DNA of 64,000 nt, taken from assembly GCF_001005825.1 (NCBI RefSeq), contig NZ_LBHV01000008.1:64501-128500 (forward strand). The letters run 5' to 3'. Source of the DNA: Rhizobium sp. LC145 (GTDB lineage Bacteria; Pseudomonadota; Alphaproteobacteria; Rhizobiales; Rhizobiaceae). The position numbers were made by a program, and so were the translations under genes. Of the stretch, positions 23,408 through 32,426 are shown in pieces. The first letter of the stretch is position 1. Each line of letters begins with the position of its first letter. A model generated the notes under the pieces. The model was not told the DNA's origin. It did not search any database and saw nothing but the letters and a program-made list of their open reading frames with translations.

Positions 23408-24567
23408 GCCGGCCTTCCTTTCGGTATGCGACTGTTCATTTCGATCAGCGCATCGAGCACGACTGCGGCCGCGAAGGCGAGAGCTACCGTGGGAACCGCG
23501 CCGAGCAGTACAAGGTCCATGGCCGTCTGGCCGATACCCTGAAAGACGAAGACGCCGAAGCCGCCGCCGCCGATGAGGGCTGCTATTGTGGCGAGCCCGA
23601 TGTTCTGGACGAGCACGATGCGGATGCCGGTGAGGATGACGGGTAATGCAAGCGGGAATTCGATACTGAAAAGGCGTTGACGGTCGGTCATGCCGATCCC
23701 GCGTGCCGCCTCGTTCGCCTCGCGCGGCACACCGGCGAGACCGACGACCGTGTTGGCCACCACCGGCAACAGCGAATAGAGGAAGAGGGCGACGAATGCG
23801 GGCGCCACGCCGATACCGCGAATGCCGATCGCGGCGGCTCCCGGAACATTAGCAGCGATCCATCCGAGCGGCGCGATCAATATGCCGAAGAGGGCAATGG
23901 ACGGAATGGTCTGAATGAGGTTCAGCGTGTTGAGGACGGCGGCTCTGAGCGGTTCGACGCGATGGCAGAGAATGCCGAGGGGCAAGCCGATGGCGACCGC
24001 GGCGAACAGCGAGCCGAGCGCCAGCGTCACATGGCGGCCGGCCTCGATCCAGAAGACATCGGCGCGGCTTGCATATTCCTTCATGATCGACAGGCCGTTC
24101 CAGCTTCCGGAGGTAAGCAGTACCGTAACCGCGATCGCCGCCATGATGAGAACCAGCACCCGCGTCAGCGGCCGGGGCTGCAACCGGGCGATCGCATCGG
24201 CAGCCAAAAGCGTGAAGGCGAAGATGAGTATCCAGAAACCGGAAGCCGGCGAGACGCGGGCATAGCTGTTGCTTTCCGGTGTCAGAAAAGTTGCGGCCAG
24301 GCCGATCGACAATGCCAAGGCGATAAGGGCCGCTGCGGCGGCGAAAAACCTTAACTGGACCGGCGTCCGCAGGACCGCGATCAGGGTGGCGGCGAACAGG
24401 AGCAAGGCGAGGCCCCAGCCCGCCCATCCCGGCAGCGCCGAGAGAATTGCCTTTGCTTCGCCCTGCACGATGCGGTTCGGCTTCAGTGTCGCAAAGGGTG
24501 CCGCGAGAGCCCCGTAGGCGGCCAGAAGGGCGATCACGATGCCGAGTTTGTCGAACGGGATTTTCAA
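23404..24567 (-). CDS. yehY: Osmoprotectant ABC importer permease, YehY type
   Basis: A 387-residue permease, longer than YehW because of an N-terminal extension with four or five extra hydrophobic segments, as in YehY (385 residues). The transporter domain is in the second half, with coupling motif EANEAARGIGMTDRQRLFSIE. It follows the binding-protein gene across an 81-base gap that contains a perfect 13-bp stem-loop, which may set lower permease than binding-protein output. Confidence 0.88.
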   Translation of the reverse strand: MKIPFDKLGIVIALLAAYGALAAPFATLKPNRIVQGEAKAILSALPGWAGWGLALLLFAATLIAVLRTPVQLRFFAAAAALIALALSIGLAATFLTPESNSYARVSPASGFWILIFAFTLLAADAIARLQPRPLTRVLVLIMAAIAVTVLLTSGSWNGLSIMKEYASRADVFWIEAGRHVTLALGSLFAAVAIGLPLGILCHRVEPLRAAVLNTLNLIQTIPSIALFGILIAPLGWIAANVPGAAAIGIRGIGVAPAFVALFLYSLLPVVANTVVGLAGVPREANEAARGIGMTDRQRLFSIEFPLALPVILTGIRIVLVQNIGLATIAALIGGGGFGVFVFQGIGQTAMDLVLLGAVPTVALAFAAAVVLDALIEMNSRIPKGRPA

Positions 24568-24587
24568 ACCGCTGCCTCTGCCGTCGA

Positions 24588-24623
24588 GAATAGGCCGGGT
24601 ATTTTCATAGACCCGGCCTATTC
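24588..24623 (-). promoter_or_regulatory. Perfect 13-bp stem-loop between yehZ and yehY
   Basis: GAATAGGCCGGGT (24588-24600) and ACCCGGCCTATTC (24611-24623) are exact reverse complements with a 10-base loop. On the transcribed strand it follows the binding-protein stop by about 25 bases. It could be an attenuating terminator or an mRNA-stabilising stem. Confidence 0.7.
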
Positions 24624-24648
24624 CGGCGTGAAGTGAAGTCGAAGGGAT

Positions 24649-25560
24649 TTATTTCAGGAAACCGTTCTGTTTCAGAAAATCCTCGGCGACGGCCTTTGCC
24701 GGCTCGCCGCCCACCTGCACGCGGCCATTGAGCTCTTGCAGCGTTATGAGGTCGAGTTTCTCGAAAACCGGCTTCAATACGGTTTCGATATCCGGATGTT
24801 CCTTCAAAACGGCTTCACGGATGATCGGCGCCGGCTGGTAGACCGGCTGCACGCCCTTGTCGTCTTCCAGTACGACGAGGCCGGAGGGAGCGATGCCGCC
24901 ATCGGTGCCGTAGACCATCGCGGCATTGGCGCCGTTCGTCTGGTTGGCAGCCGCGGCGATCGTGGCCGCCGTATCGCCACCTGAAAGCGTGATGAGCTGC
25001 TCGGGTTTCAGGGTAAAGCCATAGGTGGTCTGGAAGGCCGGAAGGGCTGCCGCGGAGTTGACGAATTCCGAAGAGGCGGCAAGCTTCACCTCTCCGCCAC
25101 CGGCAACGAACTTGCCGAAATCGGTGAGTGTCTTCAGGCTGTTGGCATCGGCTACATCCTTACGGATGGCGATAGCCCAGGTATTGTTGGCAGGTGAAGG
25201 CGTCAGCCAGACTATCTTGTTGGCGTCGTAATCAAGTGTCTTGACCGTTTCGTAAGCTTGCGCAGCGTTCTTCCATGCCGGATCGTCGGCCTTTTGGAAG
25301 AAGAAGGCGCCGTTTCCGGTGTATTCCGGATAAATGTCGATCTCGCCGGCAGTGATCGCCTGACGGACCACCGGCGTGGCGCCGAGCTGAATGCGATCGG
25401 TGGTCTGAATATTGTTGGCGTTCAGCACCGAAAGAATGATGTTGCCAAGCACACCACCTTCCGTGTCGATCTTCGAGGAGACGACGACCTGGGCGTTCGC
25501 CATGCCGACGGAAAAGGCGAAAGCCGCGGCGGCAGCGATGAACTTCGTCTTCAGAATCAT
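24649..25560 (-). CDS. yehZ: Osmoprotectant-binding protein, YehZ/OsmF type
   Basis: A 303-residue periplasmic binding protein (OpuAC fold), first gene of the operon. Its signal peptide is MILKTKFIAAAAAFAFSVGM to about residue 23 (MANAQ). Mature-protein blocks are SSKIDTEGGVLGNIIL and IDIYPEYTGNGAFFF, the latter typical of YehZ/OpuC-like proteins. GGAGGG lies 8 bases before the ATG. E. coli YehZ has 305 residues and binds glycine betaine weakly; choline or other ligands are possible. It is divergent from the S10 peptidase gene. Confidence 0.88.
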   Translation of the reverse strand: MILKTKFIAAAAAFAFSVGMANAQVVVSSKIDTEGGVLGNIILSVLNANNIQTTDRIQLGATPVVRQAITAGEIDIYPEYTGNGAFFFQKADDPAWKNAAQAYETVKTLDYDANKIVWLTPSPANNTWAIAIRKDVADANSLKTLTDFGKFVAGGGEVKLAASSEFVNSAAALPAFQTTYGFTLKPEQLITLSGGDTAATIAAAANQTNGANAAMVYGTDGGIAPSGLVVLEDDKGVQPVYQPAPIIREAVLKEHPDIETVLKPVFEKLDLITLQELNGRVQVGGEPAKAVAEDFLKQNGFLK

Positions 25561-25790
25561 TGGATGAACCCTCCGTTGTCGTCCCCATTATGACCCGGCG
25601 ACCTCGGCACCTGCGGGGCATGAACTGCTATATGTGGCAGGGTTCGAGAAAAGGAAAAGGGGTTTCCGGCAATTGACGGCTAAGTTCCTTCCGTTTGTCG
25701 ATGCGCCGATCAATAGGAGTTGAATTTTCCGGAGGAGCTTTGGCGCCCTAGATTGTCATGGAGGCGCTGGTACCCGAAAAGGAGTCGAGT

Positions 25791-27302
25791 TTGCAGTTCC
25801 ACCGTACCCTATCGCTCGCCGCCATGTTTCTGGCTCTCGTGGCCGCGCCGGTGATGGCGCAGGAGGGGCGGGAGCCGCCGCAGCGGGGAAATGCCTCAAG
25901 CGGGATTTTCAATCTCATCCCTCCCGATTCCAGCACGGATCACGTGCTAAAGACCGCTTCCGGCGACCTGCCCTATACCGCCACCGCCGGCACGCTCGAT
26001 CTCTTCGGGCAGGATGGTGATCGTACAGCAAAGGTCTTTTATACGGCTTATGTATCCAAGGATCGGCAGCCCCGACGCCCGCTCACTTTTGTCTTCAATG
26101 GCGGTCCGGGTGCTGCCTCGGCCTATCTGCATCTCGGTCTCGTCGGGCCTCGCGTGCTGGAGTTCGGTCCTTCTCAGGACGACGGCACCACCCCGAAGCT
26201 ATCGGACAATCCCGATAGCTGGCTTGCCTTCACGGACCTTGTGCTGATCGATCCCGTCGGCACCGGCTGGAGCCGCGCGGCAAGCAATGACGCGGCGGGC
26301 AGCTTCTACGGGGTGAGGCAGGATGCCGAAAGCCTTGCCAAGGTGATCGCCCTCTATGTTCAGAAGAACGACCGAATGGATGCGCCGAAATACCTGCTCG
26401 GCGAGAGCTATGGCGGGTTCCGCGCGGCCAAGGTCGCGACGGCGTTGAAGGGCAATCAAGGTATCCTCGCCAGCGGCGTGATCATGGTCTCGCCAATGAT
26501 CGAAGGCCAGTTCCTCGCGAGCACGGGGGACGACCCACTGGCTGCGGCCCTGCAACTGCCCTCTCTTGCGGCAGCCGAGCTGGAGCGCGCCAATGCCTTC
26601 ACGCCGGAAAAACTAGGCGAGGCCGAGCGCTTCGCGATGGGCGACTATCTGGTTTCACTCGCCGGCCCCGCTCCTTCCGGAGCAGTCGCGGACGGTTTCT
26701 ACAGCCGGATCTCGGAACTCACCGGCATTCCGAAAGAGGATGTCGCACGCACGCGCGGCTTCGTCGGGGATATCTATGCCAAGCGGGCAGCCGGTAGCGG
26801 ACAGATTGCGAGCTCCTATGACGCGGCCTACAGTGTTCCCGACGCCTATCCCGAAGCCGGCTACAGCCGGAACGACGATCCCATCCTCGATGGCTACACC
26901 CGCGCTTATGGCGCTGCCTTTGCCAACTATGCCCGGCATGAGCTGGGCTTCCCCAGCGAAGTGACTTACACGCTGCTGAACGAGGACGTGAACCGCCGCT
27001 GGGAGTGGAACGGCGGAAGGGGCGGAGATAACCGGGCAATGGCTAGCGCCTCAGGAGACCTGCGCGACCTGCTCTCGGTCATCCCTTCGTTCCGGGTGAT
27101 GGTGGTGCACGGTTACAGCGATGCCCTGACGCCCTACGGCGTGAGCCGCTACGTGATCGATCATCTGCCGTCCGATCTCGCGGCGGGGCGTGCCGAACTC
27201 AAGGTCTATCGCGGCGGTCATATGTTCTACACCGATCCGGCTTCCCGCCGCAGCTTTGCGCTGGACGCGCGGACGTTCTACGAGGCCAAGGCGACGGATT
27301 GA
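25791..27302 (+). CDS. Secreted S10-family serine carboxypeptidase
   Basis: A roughly 503-residue exported peptidase of family S10 (alpha/beta hydrolase). The nucleophile is in GESYGGFRA, the acid is the Asp in YSDALTPYGVS and the base is His in YRGGHMFYTD. FNGGPGAASAY is the S10 oxyanion block. I chose TTG at 25791 because AAAAGGAG is 6 bases before it and it begins directly with a signal peptide (MQFHRTLSLAAMFLALVAAP); an in-frame ATG at 25758 adds 11 residues. The protein should act in the periplasm or outside the cell, releasing C-terminal amino acids at low pH. Confidence 0.85.
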   Translation: MQFHRTLSLAAMFLALVAAPVMAQEGREPPQRGNASSGIFNLIPPDSSTDHVLKTASGDLPYTATAGTLDLFGQDGDRTAKVFYTAYVSKDRQPRRPLTFVFNGGPGAASAYLHLGLVGPRVLEFGPSQDDGTTPKLSDNPDSWLAFTDLVLIDPVGTGWSRAASNDAAGSFYGVRQDAESLAKVIALYVQKNDRMDAPKYLLGESYGGFRAAKVATALKGNQGILASGVIMVSPMIEGQFLASTGDDPLAAALQLPSLAAAELERANAFTPEKLGEAERFAMGDYLVSLAGPAPSGAVADGFYSRISELTGIPKEDVARTRGFVGDIYAKRAAGSGQIASSYDAAYSVPDAYPEAGYSRNDDPILDGYTRAYGAAFANYARHELGFPSEVTYTLLNEDVNRRWEWNGGRGGDNRAMASASGDLRDLLSVIPSFRVMVVHGYSDALTPYGVSRYVIDHLPSDLAAGRAELKVYRGGHMFYTDPASRRSFALDARTFYEAKATD

Positions 27303-27442
27303 CGAACTCGCGTCCAAGGGTCCCATCCGATCGTTTCCGGACAAAGCCTGTGCAGGATTGAGCATGGACCCTCGCGCCAGCCACTTCTAAGTTTGCTCTC
27401 CGAATCCGGCCTGTCCGGAATCAAAGGGAGGAGACACCAAAA

Positions 27443-28246
27443 ATGGATCGCATGAAGGACAAGGTCGTCCTGGTATTCGGCGCGGGCTCGGTCGGCCCAG
27501 GCTGGGGAAACGGCAAGGCGGCGGCCGTCGCCTATGCGCGCGAAGGCGGCAAGGTCGTCTGCGTCGATGTCAACCTCGAGGCGGCACGCAATACGCTGGA
27601 GGTGATCGAATCCGAGGGCGGGGGAGGTTTGGCGCTTGCCGCGGATGTCACGAAATCCCAGGAGATTGCGTCGGTGGTGGAAGCGACGATGCAGCGTTTC
27701 GGCCGCATCGACGTGCTTCATAACAATGTCGGCATCAATGTGCCAGGCGGAGCGGCGGAAGCGACCGAGGAGAGCTGGCGGCGGGTGATGGACGTCAATC
27801 TCACCAGCGCGTTCCTGACCTGCAAGGCGGTTCTGCCCATCATGGAACGACAGGGCGGCGGCGCGATCGTCAATATCTCGTCGCTGGCTGCCATACGCTG
27901 GACCGGCTATCCCTACGTTTCATATTATGCATCGAAGGCGGCCCTGAACCACTTCACTCGGGCTATTGCGGTGGAATATGCCGCCAAGGGTATCCGCGCC
28001 AATGCCATTCTCCCTGGGGTTATGGACACTCCGCATATCCAGAAGCAGATCAGCGGCTATTACGGCACCGCTGACGAGATGAAGGCGAAACGCGATGCGC
28101 TGTCCCCGATGAAACGTCAGGGAGATGGGTGGGATATCGCCTGGGCCTCGGTTTTTCTCGCATCCGACGAAGCGAAGTACATAACAGGCATCGAATTGCC
28201 GGTGGATGGCGGGCTGCACGTAACCGTTTCCGGTAGCCTCGGCTGA
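27443..28246 (+). CDS. Short-chain dehydrogenase/reductase
   Basis: A 267-residue NAD(P)-dependent oxidoreductase. The Rossmann glycine motif is the variant GAGSVGPGWGNG rather than a simple TGxxxGxG. NNVG is the structural motif, and the active site Ser-Tyr-Lys is seen in NISSLAAIRWTGYPYVSYYASKA. GLHVTVSGSLG ends the protein after the usual VDGG. GGGAGGAG precedes the ATG. It is first in a one-direction cluster with a TRAP transporter, thiolase and CoA ligase, so it probably oxidises a hydroxy-acyl or cyclic-alcohol intermediate; substrate is unknown. Confidence 0.82.
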   Translation: MDRMKDKVVLVFGAGSVGPGWGNGKAAAVAYAREGGKVVCVDVNLEAARNTLEVIESEGGGGLALAADVTKSQEIASVVEATMQRFGRIDVLHNNVGINVPGGAAEATEESWRRVMDVNLTSAFLTCKAVLPIMERQGGGAIVNISSLAAIRWTGYPYVSYYASKAALNHFTRAIAVEYAAKGIRANAILPGVMDTPHIQKQISGYYGTADEMKAKRDALSPMKRQGDGWDIAWASVFLASDEAKYITGIELPVDGGLHVTVSGSLG

Positions 28247-28261
28247 GGTCTTTTGGAGAAT

Positions 28262-28379
28262 TCCACGATATGGATCGATTTTGAAATTTTTTGTCGCTCG
28301 AAGGATTTCCGACTTGCCATGCAGCGCACTGTTGCGCAAAGTCGCGATGTCTGATCGAAAAGAAGATCCATATCGTGGA
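28262..28379. repeat. Perfect 15-bp inverted repeat before the TRAP transporter genes, probable paired operator
   Basis: TCCACGATATGGATC (28262-28276) and GATCCATATCGTGGA (28365-28379) are exact reverse complements separated by 88 bases. Each arm is itself a dyad, TCCA-N5-TGGA, which looks like two copies of one operator. The pair lies between the SDR stop and the TRAP permease start. The IclR regulator gene 3 kb downstream is a candidate binder. Confidence 0.6.
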
Positions 28380-28533
28380 CCAAGCGGACGGCAGGAGGAG
28401 CCGGACGTCGGGGAGGAATAAAGCGGAGCCTGCCGAGGAGGGCATGTGACGCGTTCATCGCCATCGGTGATGCCATTCCGTCGACATCTTCCTGCATTGC
28501 GCATGAGAAATGTGCATCAAGGAGGATATGCAG

Positions 28534-30420
28534 GTGACGGCAGTCAACAATACGATCGATCCGCTCGAAGATGCGGCTATGCTGGCGGGGCTCGAGGGAG
28601 TCGCGCCGCAACAATCCGGCTCCGTGTGGATGCGGCCGGTGGAAGCTGTCGCCGCGGTGCTGTTGGTGGCGATCATCGCGCTTCTCTTCACCGGCGTGAT
28701 CTCGCGCTACGTCTTCTCGCTGCCGATCGTCTGGATCGACGAGGTGGCGTCGATTTCCTTTCTCTGGCTCGCCATGCTCGGCGCCGCAATGGCTGTCGAT
28801 CGGAGCGAGCACCTTCGCCTGACGCTCTTCGTGGGCATGTTTCCGGAGCGGATCCAGAAATTCGCGGGCACGCTGTCCATGCTGCTCGTCGCCCTCTTTC
28901 TCGGCGCCATGCTTCGGCCGGCCTTCGAATATGCGATGGAGGAATCCTATATCACCTCCGCCGCGCTCAACATTCCGATGAGCTGGCGGGCGTCGGCCCT
29001 TCCGGTCGGTGTCACGCTGATGCTGATTCTGGCGCTCGTCCATGCCCTGCGTGGGGCGAGTTTTCGGCAGATCCTGATTTCGGTTGTGGTGATCGCGTTG
29101 GCGACAGCACTCCTGTGGATAGGATCGCCCACTCTAAAGCAGATTGGCAATTGGAACATACCGATCTTCCTCGTCGGGTTCGTTGCTCTCTTCCTGGTTC
29201 TCGGCGTGCCGATTGCCTTCTGTTTTGGGCTCGGGACACTGGCCTTTCTCTCGTTCAGCACATCGGTGCCGATCTTCGTGATGATCGGCCGCATGGACGA
29301 GGGCATGTCGAGCATCATCCTGCTCTCGGTACCGATCTTCGTGCTGCTCGGCTGCATTCTCGATGCCACCGGCATGGGCAAGGCAATTGTCGAATTCCTG
29401 GCCTCTCTGCTCGGGCATGTGCGCGCCGGCATGTCCTATGTGCTGCTCGGCTCCCTCTTTCTGGTGTCGGGCATTTCCGGCTCGAAAGTCTCCGACATGG
29501 CGACGGTTGCGCCGGCCTTGTTTCCGGAGATGAAGCGGCGCGGCCACAAGCCGCCGGAGATGATCGCGCTTCTAGCAACCGGGGCGGCGATGGCCGAAAC
29601 CGTGCCGCCATCGATCGTGCTGATCGTGCTGGGATCGGCGGCCGGCGTTTCGATCGCCGGGCTGTTCACCGCCGGCTTTGCGATCGCCATGGTGCTGCTC
29701 TTGGTGCTGGCGGTTCTCGCCCGCTTCAAGTCCCGGCATGAATCCATGGCGGGCGTGAAACGCGCACCTCTTTCGCTGATCTGGAAGGTTTTCCTTGTCG
29801 CGGCACCTGCGCTCGTTTTGCCCTTCCTGATCCGTACTGCGGTCGGCGAAGGTATCGCGACGGCGACCGAAGTTTCCACCATCGCCGTTCTTTACGCCAT
29901 GATCATAGGAGCCGTGCTCTATGGTGGCATCAGCCGTGGGCGGATCTATTCCATGCTCGTCGAGACGGCCGCCCTTTCCGGCGCGATCCTGATGATCCTG
30001 GGGGCGGCTTCCGCCATGGCCTGGGCGCTCACACAGACGGGTTTCGCGGCGCAGCTGGTGGCAGCGGTGCAGGGTCTTCCGGGCGGCTGGATGACATTCA
30101 TGGGCGTCACCATCGCGATCTTCATGGTGCTGGGCTGTGTGCTGGAAGGCCTGCCGGCGATCGTGCTGATGGCGCCCATCATGTTCCCGGTCGCCCGCTC
30201 CGTCGGCATCAACGATATCCATTATTCGATGGTCGTGGTGACCGCCATGAATATCGGCCTGATGGCACCGCCGATCGGCATCGGCTTCTATATTGCCTGC
30301 AAGATCGGAAACGTTTCGCCCGACGAGGCCATGAAGGCGATCTGGCCCTATATCGGCGCGCTGATGATCGGTCTCGTGGTTATCGCGGCCGTCCCCTATT
30401 TCTCGACGTTCCTTTTGTGA
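28534..30420 (+). CDS. TRAP transporter permease, fused DctQ-DctM
   Basis: A roughly 628-residue fused permease. The first 190 residues form the small four-segment DctQ part (EAVAAVLLVAIIALLFTGVI, then WIDEVASISFLWLAMLGAAM), and the rest is the DctM part with about twelve segments and blocks such as LGVPIAFCFGLGTLAF and GLMAPPIGIGFYIACK. I favour the GTG at 28534, 8 bases after AAGGAGG; ATG 28528 would be only two bases from it. TRAP systems import organic acids using ion gradients. The binding-protein gene follows after 57 bases. Substrate is not visible. Confidence 0.88.
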   Translation: MTAVNNTIDPLEDAAMLAGLEGVAPQQSGSVWMRPVEAVAAVLLVAIIALLFTGVISRYVFSLPIVWIDEVASISFLWLAMLGAAMAVDRSEHLRLTLFVGMFPERIQKFAGTLSMLLVALFLGAMLRPAFEYAMEESYITSAALNIPMSWRASALPVGVTLMLILALVHALRGASFRQILISVVVIALATALLWIGSPTLKQIGNWNIPIFLVGFVALFLVLGVPIAFCFGLGTLAFLSFSTSVPIFVMIGRMDEGMSSIILLSVPIFVLLGCILDATGMGKAIVEFLASLLGHVRAGMSYVLLGSLFLVSGISGSKVSDMATVAPALFPEMKRRGHKPPEMIALLATGAAMAETVPPSIVLIVLGSAAGVSIAGLFTAGFAIAMVLLLVLAVLARFKSRHESMAGVKRAPLSLIWKVFLVAAPALVLPFLIRTAVGEGIATATEVSTIAVLYAMIIGAVLYGGISRGRIYSMLVETAALSGAILMILGAASAMAWALTQTGFAAQLVAAVQGLPGGWMTFMGVTIAIFMVLGCVLEGLPAIVLMAPIMFPVARSVGINDIHYSMVVVTAMNIGLMAPPIGIGFYIACKIGNVSPDEAMKAIWPYIGALMIGLVVIAAVPYFSTFLL

Positions 30421-30477
30421 GGGGGAGCGCGAGGCTTCATACGTCAATCCAATCAACTGAAATCGGAGGAGGATTTC

Positions 30478-31497
30478 ATGAACGTCAACCGTAGAACGCT
30501 ACTCATGGGCGCGGCCGCGACAGGCGTCGCCACGACATTTTCGATCCGCACGCGCCCGGCCAACGCTGCGGAATTCACCTATAAGTTCGCCAACAACCAG
30601 GCGCTTACCCACCCCATGAACGTGCGGGCGCAGGAAGCCGTTGCCAAGATCCAGGAGGAGAGCGGCGGCCGCATGGCGATCAACATCTTCCCCTCGAGCC
30701 AGCTCGGCGCCGACACCGACATGCTGAATCAGGTTCGCGCCGGCGGCGTCGAAATGTTCAGCCTTTCGCCGATCATTCTGTCGACGCTTGTTCCCAATGC
30801 TTCGCTCAACGGCGTCGGCTTCGCGTTTCCGAGCTACGATCAGGTCTGGCCGGCGATGGACGGCGAACTCGGGAAATATGTGCGTGGCGAAATCGAAAAG
30901 AAGGGGCTGCTGACGCTTGACAAGATCTGGGACAACGGCTTCCGCCAGATCACTTCCTCCAAGGGGCCGATCGAGACGCCCAAGGATCTGGAAGGTTTCA
31001 AGATCCGCGTGCCGGTAAGTCCGCTCTGGACTTCCATGTTCACCGCCTTCGGCTCTGCGCCAGCCAGCATCAATTTCGCCGAGACCTATACGGCGCTGCA
31101 GACAGGTATCGTCGACGGGCAGGAGAACCCGCTGGCGATCCTCACCACCGCCAAGCTCTATGAAGTCCAGAAATACGTCTCAATGACCAACCACATGTGG
31201 GACGGGTTCTGGATTCTCCTCAATCGCCGCTCCTGGCAGGCGTTGCCGGAAGACCTGCAGCAGATCGTCGCCAAGCACTTCAACGCCGCTGCCGAACTGC
31301 AGCGCAAGGATGTCATGGGGCTGAATGCCTCGGTCCAGAAGGAACTCGAGGGCAAGGGGATGGCGTTCAACACGCCGGACGGTGGCCTTTTCCAGGAGAA
31401 GCTGAAAGAGGCGAATTTCTACGCCGACTGGAAGTCGAAATACGGCGACGAAGCCTGGGCGATCCTGGAAGGGGCGGTCGGCAAGTCGCTCGGGTGA
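30478..31497 (+). CDS. TRAP transporter periplasmic binding protein, DctP family
   Basis: A 339-residue exported binding protein. The N-terminus (MNVNRRTLLMGAAATGVATT) has a twin arginine and a hydrophobic stretch, so Tat export is possible. The mature start FTYKFANNQALTHPMN and the block TYTALQTGIVDGQENPLA are typical DctP sequences; the conserved arginine that binds a ligand carboxylate is probably in GFKIRVPVSP. GGAGGAGG precedes the ATG. It partners with the fused permease before it and should bind a carboxylate that the downstream CoA ligase activates, which is an inference. Confidence 0.88.
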   Translation: MNVNRRTLLMGAAATGVATTFSIRTRPANAAEFTYKFANNQALTHPMNVRAQEAVAKIQEESGGRMAINIFPSSQLGADTDMLNQVRAGGVEMFSLSPIILSTLVPNASLNGVGFAFPSYDQVWPAMDGELGKYVRGEIEKKGLLTLDKIWDNGFRQITSSKGPIETPKDLEGFKIRVPVSPLWTSMFTAFGSAPASINFAETYTALQTGIVDGQENPLAILTTAKLYEVQKYVSMTNHMWDGFWILLNRRSWQALPEDLQQIVAKHFNAAAELQRKDVMGLNASVQKELEGKGMAFNTPDGGLFQEKLKEANFYADWKSKYGDEAWAILEGAVGKSLG

Positions 31498-31526
31498 CGG
31501 GAAGACGATAAGCGCGGGAAACGCAT

Positions 31527-32408
31527 ATGGAGGCCAGCATAGAAGAGCTGTCGGCTGTCAGGGGTGCTGCCGCTTCCGGTTCGGGAGCGCAGGCCGTCGA
31601 AAGAGCGTTGCAGCTTCTGGCGATCGTCGGGCGCGGCGCCGATACCGGCGTCACGCTGGGTGATGTGGTGGCCAGCAGCGGTCTCAACAAGCCGACGGCG
31701 AGGCGATTGCTGATGGCCCTGATGCGCTCCCGTCTTGTCGAGCAGGACGAGATGACCCGCCGCTACTATCTCGGCGGGGAACTCTATGTGCTCGGCATGC
31801 TGGCTTCGCGCCGTCATGGGCTTCTGGAGATGGCCGGTGAAAGCTTGAGGCGCCTTTCTGCCGTGACTGCCGATACCAGCTTCGTTTCGATGCGGCGGGA
31901 TGACTACGCCGTCTGCCTGCATCGCGAGGAAGGGACCTATCCGGTGCGCACCCATGCGCTGCTCACCGGCGATCAGAATCCGCTCGGTGTGGGCGCCGGG
32001 TCGCTCGCCATGCTGGCGGCGCTTCCGGATGCCGAAGTCGAAGTCGTTATCGAGAGATCGCATGACATCGTCGCGAAACAATATCCCGGTTATTCGCCGG
32101 CTATCATTCGCGAGGATGTCGCTCGCACCAGGGAGGCTGGCTATGCGATCAATCCAGGCCGTGTCGTTGCCAATTCCTGGGGCATCGGAATGGCGATCCT
32201 GCTTCCGGACGGCCGCCTCGCCGGAGCGCTGTCGATCGCGGCGATCGACAGCCGCATGGGGCCTGCGAGGCAGGTCGAGCTTGCCGACCTGCTGCGCGTG
32301 GAGGTCGACCGTATCCAGGGGAAGCTGAAAGCCTTGTTCAATTCCGAGAGAGCCACGGCCGGAAGATTGCCGCGGCAGCCGGCACGGAAAGTGCCCGAGC
32401 GCGTTTAG
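31527..32408 (+). CDS. IclR-family transcriptional regulator
   Basis: A 293-residue regulator. The N-terminal winged helix (AVERALQLLAIVGRG, then LGDVVASSGLNKPTARRLLMALM) is followed by the IclR effector domain (LRRLSAVTADTSFVSMRRDDYAVCLHREEG and GVGAGSLAMLAALP). It lies inside the cluster, in the same direction, 29 bases after the TRAP binding-protein gene and 18 before the thiolase gene. IclR proteins commonly sense aromatic or organic acids. Its target may be the paired inverted repeat at 28262-28379. Confidence 0.87.
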   Translation: MEASIEELSAVRGAAASGSGAQAVERALQLLAIVGRGADTGVTLGDVVASSGLNKPTARRLLMALMRSRLVEQDEMTRRYYLGGELYVLGMLASRRHGLLEMAGESLRRLSAVTADTSFVSMRRDDYAVCLHREEGTYPVRTHALLTGDQNPLGVGAGSLAMLAALPDAEVEVVIERSHDIVAKQYPGYSPAIIREDVARTREAGYAINPGRVVANSWGIGMAILLPDGRLAGALSIAAIDSRMGPARQVELADLLRVEVDRIQGKLKALFNSERATAGRLPRQPARKVPERV

Positions 32409-32426
32409 CCGAAAAGGAGACAGATC

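Noticed and set aside
27317..27420. Inverted repeats AGGGTCC/GGACCCT and TTCCGGACA/TGTCCGGAA after the S10 peptidase
   Set aside because: Arms are short and loops are 42 and 68 bases; no T-run and no clear regulatory setting, so chance pairing in GC-rich DNA is plausible.
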